A stretch of 64,000 bases of DNA from the NCBI RefSeq assembly GCF_014649995.1, contig NZ_BMUC01000002.1, forward strand, positions 62,001 to 126,000. Direction: 5' to 3'. This stretch comes from Streptomyces griseoflavus. Lineage in GTDB: Bacteria; Actinomycetota; Actinomycetes; Streptomycetales; Streptomycetaceae. Positions 16,766 through 26,093 of this stretch are shown here, in pieces. Every line of letters begins with the position of its first letter. Position 1 is the first letter of the stretch. The position numbers and the translations under genes were made by a program. Under the pieces are notes generated by a model. That model searched no databases. It was not told the origin of the DNA and worked only from the letters and a program-made list of their open reading frames with translations.

Positions 16766-18028
16766 CTACGCGTCCTGCGCGTCCCGTGCCGCCTTCGCGG
16801 CGATGTCCGTGCGGTGCTGCGAGCCGTCGAGGCCGATCCGGGACACCGCCCGGTAGGCGCGGTCGCGGGCCTCGGTGAGGTCCTTGCCGGTCGCCGTGAC
16901 GGACAGCACGCGCCCGCCCGCGCTGACGACCGCGTCGCCCTCGCGCCGCGTCCCGGCGTGCAGGACGTACGCGTGCGGGGCGTCCTGGGCGGCGACCTCG
17001 TCCAGGCCGGTGATGGGGTCGCCGGTGCGCGGGGTGCCGGGGTAGTTGTGCGAGGCGACGACCACGGTGACCGCGGCCTCCTCGCTCCAGCGCGTCGGCT
17101 CCAGGTGGGCGAGACTGCCGGTGGCCGCGGCCATCAGGATGCCGCCCAGCGGGGTCTTCAGCCGGGCCAGGACCACCTGGGTCTCGGGGTCGCCGAAGCG
17201 GGCGTTGAACTCGATCACGCGGACGCCGCGCGAGGTGATCGCCAGACCGGCGTAGAGCAGGCCGGAGAACGGGGTGCCGCGGCGCCGCATCTCGTCGACG
17301 GTCGGCTGCAGGACCGTCTCCACGACCTCGTCGACCAGCTTGGGGTCGGCCCACGGGAGCGGCGAGTACGCACCCATGCCGCCGGTGTTCGGGCCCTCGT
17401 CGCCGTCCAGGGCACGCTTGAAGTCCTGGGCGGGCTGGAGGGGCACGACGGTCTCGCCGTCGGTGATGGCGAAGAGGGAGACCTCGGGGCCGTCGAGGAA
17501 CTCCTCGATGACCACGCGGTCGCACCCCCCGGCGTGGGCGCGGGCCGCCTCGATGTCGGCGGTGACGACGACACCCTTGCCGGCCGCCAGCCCGTCGTCC
17601 TTGACGACGTACGGGGCACCGAACGCCTTGAGGGCGGCGTCGGCCTCCTCGGGCGTCGCGCAGACGTAGGAGCGGGCGGTGGGCACGCCGGCCCCCGCCA
17701 TCACGTCCTTGGCGAAGGCCTTGGAGCCTTCGAGCTGCGCGGCCTCCTTGGAGGGGCCGAAGACCGGGATGCCCGCGTCGCGCACGGCGTCGGCGACACC
17801 GGCGACCAGGGGCGCCTCCGGGCCGACGACCACGAGGTCCGCGCCGAGCCGCTCGGCCAGCGCGGACACGGCGGCGCCGTCGAGGGCGTCGACCTGGTGC
17901 AGCTCGGCGACCTCGGCGATGCCGGCGTTGCCGGGCGCGCAGTGCAGCGCGGTGACATCGGGGTCGAGGGACAGGGAGTGGCACAGGGCGTGTTCGCGGG
18001 CGCCGCTGCCGATGACGAGGACCTTCAC
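16766..18028 (-). CDS. purD: Phosphoribosylamine-glycine ligase PurD
   Basis: GAR synthetase, joining glycine to phosphoribosylamine with ATP. 420 residues. N-terminal [19 protein letters not shown], then [45 protein letters not shown]-grasp residues in [44 protein letters not shown] and [14 protein letters not shown]. The GTG start at 18028 aligns with the glycine-rich first strand. A TAGGCT box ends 7 bases before it and no ribosome site is seen, so the mRNA may be leaderless. A 13-base tandem repeat lies 77 bases or more upstream. Confidence 0.96.
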   Translation of the reverse strand: MKVLVIGSGAREHALCHSLSLDPDVTALHCAPGNAGIAEVAELHQVDALDGAAVSALAERLGADLVVVGPEAPLVAGVADAVRDAGIPVFGPSKEAAQLEGSKAFAKDVMAGAGVPTARSYVCATPEEADAALKAFGAPYVVKDDGLAAGKGVVVTADIEAARAHAGGCDRVVIEEFLDGPEVSLFAITDGETVVPLQPAQDFKRALDGDEGPNTGGMGAYSPLPWADPKLVDEVVETVLQPTVDEMRRRGTPFSGLLYAGLAITSRGVRVIEFNARFGDPETQVVLARLKTPLGGILMAAATGSLAHLEPTRWSEEAAVTVVVASHNYPGTPRTGDPITGLDEVAAQDAPHAYVLHAGTRREGDAVVSAGGRVLSVTATGKDLTEARDRAYRAVSRIGLDGSQHRTDIAAKAARDAQDA

Positions 18029-18104
18029 GGGGGTCAGCCTACTGGGAGACGGCGGGTCCCCTTTGTGCGGGCTTCCGAAGGTCCGGGGGGAGACGGCTTG
18101 TGGC

Positions 18105-18179
18105 TTCCTCCAGACGCGGCCTCCATGCCCGGCCTCCATGCCCGGCCTCCATGCCCGGCCTCCGTACGCGGCCTCCGGA
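18105..18179. repeat. 13-base tandem repeat between purD and dnaX
   Basis: GGCCTCCATGCCC is repeated three times exactly (18118-18156), then as degenerate copies GGCCTCCGTACGC and GGCCTCCGGACAC. A further degenerate unit precedes it at 18105-18117. It lies upstream of the purD promoter and past the dnaX stop. Confidence 0.85.
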
Positions 18180-18199
18180 CACCGCCGGAGGGGCAGCGG

Positions 18200-20419
18200 C
18201 TACTCGTTCGTGATCTCCTCGACGACCGTCGCCCCCAGCTCCCGTACGAGCAGTTCCTTCCCGGAGAGGGCGGACTCGTCCAGGTCGGGGTCGTCGTCCT
18301 CCGGGATGTCGTCCTCGGGCGAGACCGGGGGTGGCTCCGGGGCGGGCTGACGGGCAGCCGGGGCGGGGGCCGCCGCCGGACCGGGCGGGCTCGCCGGCTG
18401 GGCGGGGCCCGGCGACGGGCTGGGCCGGGGCGCGGACGGACGCGGACCGGCGCCGGAGGAACCCCCGTAGCCGCCGCCACCGCCGTAGCCGCCCGACGGT
18501 CCGGCCGGGGCGGGGGCCGCCGCGCCGCCGCCGGACGGGTCGACGACCGCCTCGATCTTCCACTGCACGTTGAACTGCTCGGCGAGCGCCTGGCGCAGGA
18601 CGTCCTCGCTGCCGCTGCTGAGGAAGTTGTCCCGCGCGCCCGCGTTGACGAAACCGATCTGGAGGGTCGTGCCGTCGAAGCCGGTCACCTGCGCGTTCTG
18701 GCTGAGCAGGATCCAGGTGAAGCGACGGCGGTTCTTGACCGTCTCCAGGATGTTCGGCCAGAGCGTGCGGGGGTCGGGACCGCCGCCGCCACCGGCCGGG
18801 GGGACGGGCGCCGACGGTGCTGCCGCCCGGGCCGCGGGAGCGGGCGCGGGGGCACTCGGCCCCGGTGCGGGTGCCGGCGGTCGTCCGCCGCCACCCGTCG
18901 GGGCGGCCGTGGGCCAGCCGCCGGGCCGACGGCCGCCCGCGCCACCGGTGGGGGCCGCGGTGGGCCAGGCGCCGGGTGCCCCGGCCGGTGCGGCCGGGCT
19001 CTCGGCGGCCGGTGCGGGTGCGGCGGCCGGGGGCTGGGACGGCGGGGCAGCCGGAACCGGAGCGGGGGGCGTGGGAGCGGGAGCGGGCGGCGCGGCGGGC
19101 GAGGCCGGTCCGGGACCGCGTACGGCGGCCCGGGCCGCGGCGGGACCGCCTCCCGGCTCGACGGAGCCCTGCCCCGGCGCTCCCGCCCCGTGCGCCTCCG
19201 GTCCGGGCACGTATCCGACCGCGGGCGCACCGGCGGCGCCGGCCGCTCCCGCGGAGAAGTTCACCCCGCGCTCGATGCGGTCCAGCCGGGCCATGACCGA
19301 GCGCTCGTCGCCGTACGCGGCGGGCAGCATCACGCGTGCGCAGATCAGCTCGAGCTGGAGTCGCGGCGAGGTGGCGCCGCGCATCTCGGTGAGCCCTTCG
19401 TTGACGATGTCGGCGGCACGGGTGAGTTCGGCGGGGCCGAAGGTGCCGGCCTGGGCCTGCATCCGCTCGATGACGTCGGCGGGGGCGTCGATGAGGCCCT
19501 TCTCCGCGGCGTCGGGCACCGCGGCGAGGATGACGAGGTCCCGCAGCCGCTCCAGCAGGTCGGCGACGAAGCGGCGCGGGTCGTTGCCCCCCTCGATCAC
19601 CCGGTCGACGACCTCGAAGGCGGCGGCCCCGTCACCGGTCGCGAAGGCCTCGACGACGGAGTCGAGCAGCGAGCCGTCGGTGTACCCGAGCAGGGAGGTC
19701 GCCATGGCGTACGTCACACCCTGTTCACCGGCGCCGGCGAGCAGCTGGTCCATGACGGACATCGAGTCGCGCACCGATCCGGCACCGGCCCGCACGACGA
19801 GCGGCAGCACACCCTCCTCGACGGGAATGTCCTCCTTGCCGCACACCTCTCCGAGGTAGTCCCGCAGCGTGCCGGGCGGCACGAGCCGGAACGGGTAGTG
19901 GTGGGTGCGCGAGCGGATGGTCCCGATGACCTTCTCGGGTTCCGTGGTCGCGAAGATGAACTTCAGATGCTCCGGGGGCTCCTCGACGACCTTGAGCAGC
20001 GCGTTGAAACCGGCCGACGTGACCATGTGGGCCTCGTCGATGATGTAAATCTTGTAGCGGCTGCCGGCGGGCCCGAAGAACGCCTTCTCGCGCAGGTCAC
20101 GGGCGTCGTCCACGCCACCGTGGGAGGCGGCGTCGATTTCGATGACGTCGATCGAGCCCGGCCCGTTGCGCGCGAGGTCCTGGCAGGACTGGCACACGCC
20201 GCACGGCGTCGGCGTCGGCCCCTGCTCGCAGTTCAGGCAGCGCGCGAGGATGCGGGCGCTGGTCGTCTTGCCGCAGCCGCGCGGACCGCTGAACAGGTAC
20301 GCGTGATTGACCCGGTTGTTCCGCAGCGCCTGCTGCAGCGGGTCGGTGACATGCTCCTGCCCGATGACCTCGGCGAACGACTCCGGGCGATAGCGGCGGT
20401 ACAACGCGAGAGACGACAC
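18200..20419 (-). CDS. dnaX: DNA polymerase III tau/gamma subunit DnaX
   Basis: Clamp-loader ATPase of the replisome, 739 residues. Seen: LALYRRYRPESFAEVIGQEHV, Walker A GPRGCGKTTSA, zinc-binding CLNCEQGPTPTPCGVCQSC, IYIIDEAHM (Walker B), the SRT arginine finger in TIRSRTHHYPF, then domain III to about residue 400. Residues about 400-560 are an Ala/Pro/Gly-rich linker with the repeat GxWPTAAPTGG. A C-terminal tau-like domain follows (LWPNILETVKNRRRFTWILLSQNAQV) and an acidic tail. The GTG start at 20419 stands 9 bases after a TATAAC box with no ribosome site. Confidence 0.95.
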   Translation of the reverse strand: MSSLALYRRYRPESFAEVIGQEHVTDPLQQALRNNRVNHAYLFSGPRGCGKTTSARILARCLNCEQGPTPTPCGVCQSCQDLARNGPGSIDVIEIDAASHGGVDDARDLREKAFFGPAGSRYKIYIIDEAHMVTSAGFNALLKVVEEPPEHLKFIFATTEPEKVIGTIRSRTHHYPFRLVPPGTLRDYLGEVCGKEDIPVEEGVLPLVVRAGAGSVRDSMSVMDQLLAGAGEQGVTYAMATSLLGYTDGSLLDSVVEAFATGDGAAAFEVVDRVIEGGNDPRRFVADLLERLRDLVILAAVPDAAEKGLIDAPADVIERMQAQAGTFGPAELTRAADIVNEGLTEMRGATSPRLQLELICARVMLPAAYGDERSVMARLDRIERGVNFSAGAAGAAGAPAVGYVPGPEAHGAGAPGQGSVEPGGGPAAARAAVRGPGPASPAAPPAPAPTPPAPVPAAPPSQPPAAAPAPAAESPAAPAGAPGAWPTAAPTGGAGGRRPGGWPTAAPTGGGGRPPAPAPGPSAPAPAPAARAAAPSAPVPPAGGGGGPDPRTLWPNILETVKNRRRFTWILLSQNAQVTGFDGTTLQIGFVNAGARDNFLSSGSEDVLRQALAEQFNVQWKIEAVVDPSGGGAAAPAPAGPSGGYGGGGGYGGSSGAGPRPSAPRPSPSPGPAQPASPPGPAAAPAPAARQPAPEPPPVSPEDDIPEDDDPDLDESALSGKELLVRELGATVVEEITNE

Positions 20420-20474
20420 GCATACGAGGTTATAGGCGCCCACCGACAACCGGACCGGCCGCTCGGGAACGCAA

Positions 20475-20563
20475 GCGCCCCCCACGCACCCGCCAGAGCC
20501 GACCTACCCTTGCTGCCTTCCGGCCCTGGGGGAGTTCAGTCAGATAGCGCCGCGTGAGGGGCT
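20475..20563 (-). ncRNA. ffs: Small signal recognition particle RNA (4.5S type)
   Basis: Read on the minus strand, the ends GCCCCTCACGC and GCGTGGGGGGC pair over 11 bases (one G-U), and the apical part contains CAGGGCCGGAAGGCAGCAAGGG, the conserved Ffh-binding asymmetric loop and tetraloop region. Its position between dnaX and a tRNA-Ser is the usual one in streptomycetes. A TAGCCT box ends 6 bases before the predicted 5' end. Ends are accurate to a few bases. Confidence 0.9.
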
Positions 20564-20638
20564 ATGCAGAGGCTACCCCATGTCCGGGGCCGGGAACGAG
20601 TTCGCGAGCACTCCTCTCGGTCATGTAATGTTCCCAGC

Positions 20639-20723
20639 GGAGGATTCGCCTAGAGGCCTAGGGCGCACGCTTGGAAAGCGTGTTGGGGGCAACCCCTCAC
20701 GAGTTCGAATCTCGTATCCTCCG
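20639..20723 (+). tRNA. tRNA-Ser (anticodon GGA)
   Basis: Type II tRNA of 85 bases: acceptor GGAGGAT/ATCCTCC, anticodon arm CACGC-TTGGAAA-GCGTG, a long variable arm GTTGGGGGCAACCCCTC, T-arm ACGAG-TTCGAAT-CTCGT, discriminator G. Confidence 0.95.
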
Positions 20724-20745
20724 CCAGTGCCTCACCGGGCACGAA

Positions 20746-20781
20746 GTCGAAGGGCCCCCTGGAAACAGGGGGCCCTTCGAC
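20746..20781 (+). terminator. Terminator after tRNA-Ser(GGA), shared with converging SUKH gene
   Basis: GTCGAAGGGCCCCCTG, loop GAAA, CAGGGGGCCCTTCGAC: a perfect 16-base stem. It lies between converging transcripts and can serve both. Confidence 0.9.
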
Positions 20782-20835
20782 GTTGTCCGCCCCACTGGAC
20801 GGGAGCACGGTCACCGCGCGACGTGGCGGGCCTCA

Positions 20836-21849
20836 TCACTTCTCGCCGGCGCGGCGGGCCGCCGGAGCGGGCCGGAACGTCGCGCCGAGGTCGTACCGCG
20901 CGATCCCGAAGGGCCGGAAACCGGCATCGGCGAGGACGCGGTGGAGGAACTCGGAGGTGGACATGTCGTACCGGTGCCACGGGCCACCGTCGTGGGACCG
21001 CGCGAGGACGGGATACTCGCCCGGCCGCCCGGCATCGATCAGCCAGCAGTACTCGTCGGCCCACTCGGTGGAGCCCCATACGACCAGCCCCGTGCCGCCC
21101 GGTGCGTAGACCGCGTGCGGATCGACGGCGGAGACGCTTCCGAGCCCGCTGTCCCGGTCGACCGACAGGGAGACCCGCCACCGTGTCAGCAGGTCGAACG
21201 AGTCGCCCTCGTCGCACGCCAGAAAGCCGACGGAGTCGCTGAAGGTGCCGCCGCCGAACGCCTCGCAGAGCTCCTTGTAGTCCGCCGGCAGCGGAACGCC
21301 CAGCTCCCCTTCGATCGCCGCCCAGTCGGCGGAGATCCCCAGCGGCTCCCACCCGGTCAGTTCGATCACTCGCTGAGCCCACGTACGCCCGTCTTCGGGC
21401 AGGACGGTCCCCGCTTCCCCTTCGATCTCCCCCTGGGGCTGCACGTCGTCCCAAGCGTCCCCACCTGTGACGAGCGGTGCCTCCGGCGCAGCCCGCTCCG
21501 CCACGAGCACCACCGGCCGTTCGCCGTCCCCGGCACGCACCGCCCCGCAGCCGATCCACCGGCTGCCGGACGCCCATCCGCGCATCTCGGTCACCTCCCC
21601 CGCGAGAGGAGCGAGCAGCGGCAGCCCGGTCCGCTCGGTCACCGTCGGATCGACGTAACCGCCCGTGGCGAGGTTGCGCAGCTGCCCGTAACGGCGGCTG
21701 AACCCCTTGAGGAGAGGGGACAGGCCGATCGCGTCGGAAACCGCCAGGCACACGTGCCCCACCGGGTGCCCGGACCGGCCGCACACCAGCTCCCGCCCGC
21801 CCGGCCGGACCAAGGAGGCGACGGTTTCGAACAGTTCCCGTTCGTCCAT
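20836..21849 (-). CDS. SMI1/KNR4 (SUKH) domain protein
   Basis: A 337-residue protein starting MDERELFETVASLV. The C-terminal half carries the SUKH signature: WAAIEGELGVPLPADYKELCEAFGGGTFSDSVGFLACD, then VVWGSTEWADEYCWLID and WHRYDMSTSEFLHRVL. The N-terminal 150 residues form a separate domain (GHVCLAVSDAIGLSPLLKGFSRRYGQLRN). SUKH proteins often act as immunity proteins against secreted toxins in polymorphic toxin systems, but no toxin gene is adjacent here. The longer in-frame reading upstream overlaps the divergent gene and is not supported. Confidence 0.78.
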   Translation of the reverse strand: MDERELFETVASLVRPGGRELVCGRSGHPVGHVCLAVSDAIGLSPLLKGFSRRYGQLRNLATGGYVDPTVTERTGLPLLAPLAGEVTEMRGWASGSRWIGCGAVRAGDGERPVVLVAERAAPEAPLVTGGDAWDDVQPQGEIEGEAGTVLPEDGRTWAQRVIELTGWEPLGISADWAAIEGELGVPLPADYKELCEAFGGGTFSDSVGFLACDEGDSFDLLTRWRVSLSVDRDSGLGSVSAVDPHAVYAPGGTGLVVWGSTEWADEYCWLIDAGRPGEYPVLARSHDGGPWHRYDMSTSEFLHRVLADAGFRPFGIARYDLGATFRPAPAARRAGEK

Positions 21850-21988
21850 GGCCAGGGAGTGAAGCACACGCCACGGACAACGATCCGGGACCGGGCTCCC
21901 GCCGATGCCCGCCACCGGCGATGACTTCGCCGCGGGGCGGGGGTCTCCTTCGGGAACGTTCCCTTCCCCGACAGGAGTGCGACCCGAC

Positions 21989-22657
21989 ATGACTGATCCG
22001 GCACCGGCGGCGGGCCGTCGTCGCGAGAGCGGGGTCTGGCCCCTCATCCACGCCGAGCGAGCCGCGCTGGCGGCCGACCTCGCGGAGCTGACGGACGAGC
22101 AGTGGGCGACGCCGTCGCTCTGTGCCGGCCTCACGGTGCGCGAGGTGCTGGCGCACCTGACCGCGGGTGCGAGCCTGAACACCGTGCGCTGGATGGCGGG
22201 GGTGATCCGCTGCCGGTTCGACTTCGACCGGCAGGTGGCCCTGCGGCTGGCCGAGCAGCTCGGCGCGACCCCCGGTGACACCCTCGACCGCTTCCGGCGG
22301 ATCGTCCCGAGCACCACCAAGCCTCCGCTGCCCGCCCTCGCCATGCTGGGCGAGACGATCGTGCACGGGGAGGACATCCGGCGCCCGCTGGGCATCCGCC
22401 GCGATCATCCGGCCGACGTCGTCGCGCGCACGGCCGAGTTCTACCGGGGTTCCGACCTCACGGTCCTCGCCAAGGGACGCGTCGGCGGATTGCGGCTGGT
22501 GGCGGACGACGGTCCGTTCACGAGCGGGTCCGGGCCCCTCGTCTCCGGACCCACCGTCGCCCTCATCATGGCCATGACGGGACGGGAAATCTACTGCGAC
22601 GACCTCGAAGGCGACGGTGTGGAGACACTCCGCGGTCGCTGCGCGCCCCGCCGGTGA
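21989..22657 (+). CDS. Maleylpyruvate isomerase family protein (DinB-like)
   Basis: A 222-residue member of the mycothiol-dependent DinB-like group. Seen: WPLIHAERAALAADLAELTDEQWATPSLCAGLTVREVLAHL with the metal-type His in LAHLTAG, and LGETIVHGEDIRRPLGI with the second His near residue 120. Unlike the gene at 1195-1992 it has no sterol-carrier-like extension. ATG 21989 has GGAG 12 bases upstream. It ends 16 bases before the converging DM13 gene. Confidence 0.78.
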   Translation: MTDPAPAAGRRRESGVWPLIHAERAALAADLAELTDEQWATPSLCAGLTVREVLAHLTAGASLNTVRWMAGVIRCRFDFDRQVALRLAEQLGATPGDTLDRFRRIVPSTTKPPLPALAMLGETIVHGEDIRRPLGIRRDHPADVVARTAEFYRGSDLTVLAKGRVGGLRLVADDGPFTSGSGPLVSGPTVALIMAMTGREIYCDDLEGDGVETLRGRCAPRR

Positions 22658-22663
22658 CGGGGC
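22645..22663. terminator. Short hairpin between converging genes
   Basis: GCCCCG, 7-base loop, CGGGGC spans the stop codon at 22655-22657. Weak but well placed. Confidence 0.4.
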
Positions 22664-22673
22664 CGCAGGGCCG

Positions 22674-23243
22674 TCAGACGGCGGCCAGTTCCGCCGCTCC
22701 GAAGGACACGTCGAAACGGTCGCACCAGATGCTGACGCTGGTGAAGCGCGACGGGTCGACGTCCTCGGGCACGGCGTAGTTCTGGCTGCCCTTGTTGCCC
22801 TTCAGCTTCCCGAGGCTGACGTACGCGCCGTCGTCGAAGACGTGCCAGCCGGCGCGGCCCTCCTTCACCGGCGCGTCGGTCAGCCACACGTGCAGGTCGG
22901 GGCCGTTGCTGGTGTCGAGCCCTTCCAGTCGCACCACATGGCTGCCGTCGGCCAGCCGCACGAACCGCACCGTGCCGGACGTCGGATGCTCGTGACTGAT
23001 CAGCTCGCCGCTCGCCAGCGTCGTCGGGCCGGCCGGGGGCGTGGTGGCGCTCGCCCCGGGAGCCGGGCCGGCAGGCGGTGTCGAGGCGGCCGCCGTGACC
23101 TCGGGCAGTGCTTCCCGCACCGTCTCGTCCTGCCACAGCTTCCACGGCTGGAACCAGTACAGGCCGAACGCTCCCGCGACGACCGCCCCCACCAGCACCA
23201 CAGCCGTCCAGGGTCTCAACAGTGCGCTCCGCACCCGTCCCAT
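22674..23243 (-). CDS. Membrane-anchored DM13-domain protein
   Basis: A 189-residue protein with one N-terminal membrane segment (WTAVVLVGAVVAGAFGLYWF), a Pro/Ala linker and a DM13 domain at about 75-185: GELISHEHPTSGTVRFVRLADGSHVVRLEGLDTSNGPDLHVWLTD, YVSLGKLKGNKGSQNYAVP, SVSIWCDRFDVSFGAAEL. DM13 is thought to be an extracytoplasmic redox-type domain, with the conserved Cys (here in WCDRF) important. The copper protein gene lies 148 bases upstream in the same direction, which suggests an envelope redox or metal role. Confidence 0.82.
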   Translation of the reverse strand: MGRVRSALLRPWTAVVLVGAVVAGAFGLYWFQPWKLWQDETVREALPEVTAAASTPPAGPAPGASATTPPAGPTTLASGELISHEHPTSGTVRFVRLADGSHVVRLEGLDTSNGPDLHVWLTDAPVKEGRAGWHVFDDGAYVSLGKLKGNKGSQNYAVPEDVDPSRFTSVSIWCDRFDVSFGAAELAAV

Positions 23244-23391
23244 GTGTCACTCGCCTCTCCACGCTCCGGCAGTTGCGGTTCACAGTCAACGGGCACGGAC
23301 GTCCGACCGGAACAGGCTGCGGGATGACGGAATTCTTACGTCGCACAGGTCCGCTCCCGCTCCCGCTCCCGCCGACCGTCCGCCGTGACGC

Positions 23392-25263
23392 TCAGCGGGT
23401 GATCTCCACCTGGCGGGTCTCCGTCACCTGGTCCACGTCGGAGACGCGGATCGTCAGCTTCATGGTCCAGGTGCCTTCGAGGGGGAGGGTGAGGTCGTTG
23501 GTGGCCCAGTAGCCGCCCCGGTCGGTGACCTGGGCGTCGATGGGGCCGATGTCCCTGGCGGCGAGGGTGAAGGAGACGCGGAGTTCCGGGACGAAGGTGA
23601 GGGCGTCACGCGGACCGAAGACCACCGCCTGGAGGCCGTTCTCGCCGACCCGGCCCGGGTCCATCTGGATCTGCACCGTGCCACGGCCCTCGGGTGTGCC
23701 GACGTCGTAGGGGATGGTGAACGCCTCCGCCCCGGGCAGCCCGGCCACCTGCGGGCGAGGCGCCTCGGCGGCCTCCGCCTCCGCGCGGGCGGGCAGCGTG
23801 CCGGTCAGCACGGTGGTGATCAGCAGGACGACGACGGCCACCATCACCTCCGCCAGTACGGAACGGCGCAGGGCGCGGCGGTAGTGGTCGGCGGTGGGCG
23901 GCGGGGGTGTGGCGGGCGCGTCCTCCGGTGCGTCCCGCGGCGGCCCCTCGGCCCCGGTTCCGCCCGGCGCTCCCACCGGCTCCGGCACCCGTGCGTCCAC
24001 CGCCGCCGGCACCGACGCCCGCGTCACCAGGAGGGTCGTCCAGCGGCGGGAGAGACCCGCCGCCGCCAGCAGGAACACGGCCGCCGCGAGCTTCGCCGTG
24101 AGGGTGCGGCCGTACGACGACCCGGTGAGCGCCGACCAGGAGCCGAGGCCCCGCCAGGACTGGTAGAGGCCGGTGACGACCAGGACGGTCACCGCGAGGA
24201 AGGCCAGACGGGAGAAGCGGGCGACCGTGTCCGGCGGGGGCGGGGTCTCGGCACGGTACAGGGTGAGAAGCAGGGCCGTGAGGCCGCCGAGCCAGCAGGC
24301 CGTCGCCAGCAGGTGGAGCACGGACGACGTCATCGCCGCCGGGACCTGGATGCCCGCGGAGGCGTGTTCGGCGGCGGCCCAGGTGAGCGCGAGGGCGACC
24401 GAGACGCCGGCGCCGGTCGCCAGGCGGGCCCGGGGGCCGCCGCGCCGGGCGAGCGGGAACAGGACCGCCGCCGTCAGCAGGAGCAGGGCCAGCCGGGTCA
24501 GCAGGGCGAGGCCGGGGCGGCCGGTGAGGGTGGCGGTGAACGCCTGGAGGTCGAGGGCGGTCGAGGGGGACGTGCCGTTCTCGTAGGGGGCGCGCAGCAC
24601 GAGCAGGGCGGACGTGGCGATCAGCAGGGTCCACCAGCCGGTGAGCAGCGGCAGCCGCAGCGGGGCCGTGTCGGGCGGACGGCACAGGGCGGCGAAGGCA
24701 GCCGTGCCGATCAGCAGGGCGGCGGCGATGTAGGCGAGGTAGCGGCCGGTGTCGTAGAGGCTCTTGGTGACCGGGTGTTCGGCGTGGTCCGCCGGGGCGG
24801 CGGGCGGGGTCGGTGAGGGTGCGCCGACGGAGAAGGTGAAGGCGCCGGAGACCGGGTGGCTGTCGGCGGAGACCACCCGCCAGGCCACCGTGTAGGTGCC
24901 GTTGGCGAGACCGGGGGGCAGTGCGGCGCGGGCGGTGTCGGAGGCGCCGTCCGCGTGCTGCGGTTCGCCCAGCTCGACACGGTGGTTGTCCGGGCTGTAG
25001 ACGCGGAAGGAGTCGTCGAGCAGTCCGACGGACTCGGTGAAGGCCAGGGTGATGTGCCGGGGCGCGGTCTTGACGACGCTTCCGGCCTCGGGGTCGCTGG
25101 AGCGCAGGGCGGCGTGGGCGCTCGCGGGGGCGGCGCTGCCGAGGACGAGCAGGACCAGCACGGTGCCCAGCAGCACCAGCCCTTGGAGCCGTCGGTTTCC
25201 GCGGCCCCCGGGGGACCTGCTCCGCCCGCCGTCGCCCGCCGCCCCGCTGCGCCGTCGCTCCAC
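23392..25263 (-). CDS. Copper resistance protein: CopC-CopD-YtkA fusion
   Basis: A 623-residue envelope protein. After a signal segment (LVLLGTVLVLLVLGSAAPASA) the mature CopC domain would begin with His50 (HAALRSSDPEAGS), the N-terminal copper ligand of the family, with a second His in WRVVSADSHPVSG. Eight or so membrane helices of the CopD domain follow (about 160-400). After a linker and another span comes an external YtkA-like domain (QVTDRGGYWATNDLTLPLEGTWTMKLTIRV). Likely binds copper outside and imports or handles it at the membrane. GTG 25263 is chosen for its GGGAGG site; GTG 25296 is an alternative. Confidence 0.88.
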   Translation of the reverse strand: MERRRSGAAGDGGRSRSPGGRGNRRLQGLVLLGTVLVLLVLGSAAPASAHAALRSSDPEAGSVVKTAPRHITLAFTESVGLLDDSFRVYSPDNHRVELGEPQHADGASDTARAALPPGLANGTYTVAWRVVSADSHPVSGAFTFSVGAPSPTPPAAPADHAEHPVTKSLYDTGRYLAYIAAALLIGTAAFAALCRPPDTAPLRLPLLTGWWTLLIATSALLVLRAPYENGTSPSTALDLQAFTATLTGRPGLALLTRLALLLLTAAVLFPLARRGGPRARLATGAGVSVALALTWAAAEHASAGIQVPAAMTSSVLHLLATACWLGGLTALLLTLYRAETPPPPDTVARFSRLAFLAVTVLVVTGLYQSWRGLGSWSALTGSSYGRTLTAKLAAAVFLLAAAGLSRRWTTLLVTRASVPAAVDARVPEPVGAPGGTGAEGPPRDAPEDAPATPPPPTADHYRRALRRSVLAEVMVAVVVLLITTVLTGTLPARAEAEAAEAPRPQVAGLPGAEAFTIPYDVGTPEGRGTVQIQMDPGRVGENGLQAVVFGPRDALTFVPELRVSFTLAARDIGPIDAQVTDRGGYWATNDLTLPLEGTWTMKLTIRVSDVDQVTETRQVEITR

Positions 25264-25325
25264 GTGTTGACCCGCCTCCCGGCCGTCCGGCTTCACGGTA
25301 GGTACGGACGGGAGGCCCGGTGTGC

Positions 25326-26093
25326 TCACCAGGTGGGCCGGGCCGTGGCTCCTCCGTCCACCACCAGGTCGTGGCCGGTGACCCAGGACGCGAGCCGGGA
25401 GGCCAGGAACACGCAGGCGTCGCCGATGTCCTCCGGGCGGCCGAGCCGGCCCACGGCGGACGCCGCCCGCCACCGGCGTACGCCCTCCGGCCAGGCGTCG
25501 GCCAGGCCCTCCCGGTCGATCAGGCCGGGCGAGACGGTGTTGACGCGGACGCCCCACGGGCCGTACTCCTGGGCCGCCGCGCGGGCGTGCGCCACCACCG
25601 CCGCCTTGGAGGCGCCGTAGTGGGCGTGGCCGGGGGGCGGGTGGCGGGCCTCGACCGAGGCGATGTGGGTGACGGTGCCGCCGGTGTCCCGCATGAGTTC
25701 CGCGGCGGCCCGGGTGCAGGCGAAGACGCTGGTGAGGTTGGTGTCCACGACCGCGCGCCACTCGGCGGCCGTCATCCCGGCGAGTTCCCGTACCGGTTGC
25801 ACGCCGGCGTTGTTGACCAGCGCGGTCAGCCGTCCGCCGAAGTGTTCGGCCGCCTCGGCCACCACGCGGTGGCAGGCGTCCTCGTCGGTGAGGTCGCCCC
25901 GCAGGACGACGGCGGCGCCGCCCGCCGCCCGGATGCGGTCGGCGGTGGCCCGCGCGGAGTCGCCGGCGGTCCGGCAGTGCAGGGCGACGGCCGCGCCCTC
26001 CTCGGCGAACCGCCGGGCGATGCCCCGGCCGACGCCGCCGCCCGCGCCGGTGATCAGGGCGGCCTGGCCTTCGAGGAGACCCGGCCGGCTCAC
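25326..26093 (-). CDS. Short-chain dehydrogenase/reductase
   Basis: NAD(P)-dependent oxidoreductase of 255 residues. Nucleotide-binding ALITGAGGGVGRGIA, NNAG motif, catalytic Ser in THIASVEA, HYGASKAAV with the Tyr-x-x-x-Lys pair, and VNTVSPGLI. Normal length. The GTG start at 26093 overlaps the upstream stop as GTGA, giving translational coupling; GTG 26102 is also possible. Last gene of the four-gene operon headed by the acylase, so it is probably iron-controlled. The substrate is unknown. Confidence 0.87.
   Translation of the reverse strand: MSRPGLLEGQAALITGAGGGVGRGIARRFAEEGAAVALHCRTAGDSARATADRIRAAGGAAVVLRGDLTDEDACHRVVAEAAEHFGGRLTALVNNAGVQPVRELAGMTAAEWRAVVDTNLTSVFACTRAAAELMRDTGGTVTHIASVEARHPPPGHAHYGASKAAVVAHARAAAQEYGPWGVRVNTVSPGLIDREGLADAWPEGVRRWRAASAVGRLGRPEDIGDACVFLASRLASWVTGHDLVVDGGATARPTW

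Noticed and set aside
16814-20557. 1247-codon open frame opposite purD and dnaX
   Set aside because: Runs across two certain genes and the SRP RNA; low-complexity translation and no domain features.
23353-23370. CCGCTC repeated three times between DM13 and copper genes
   Set aside because: Only 18 bases, likely simple slippage; no sign of function.
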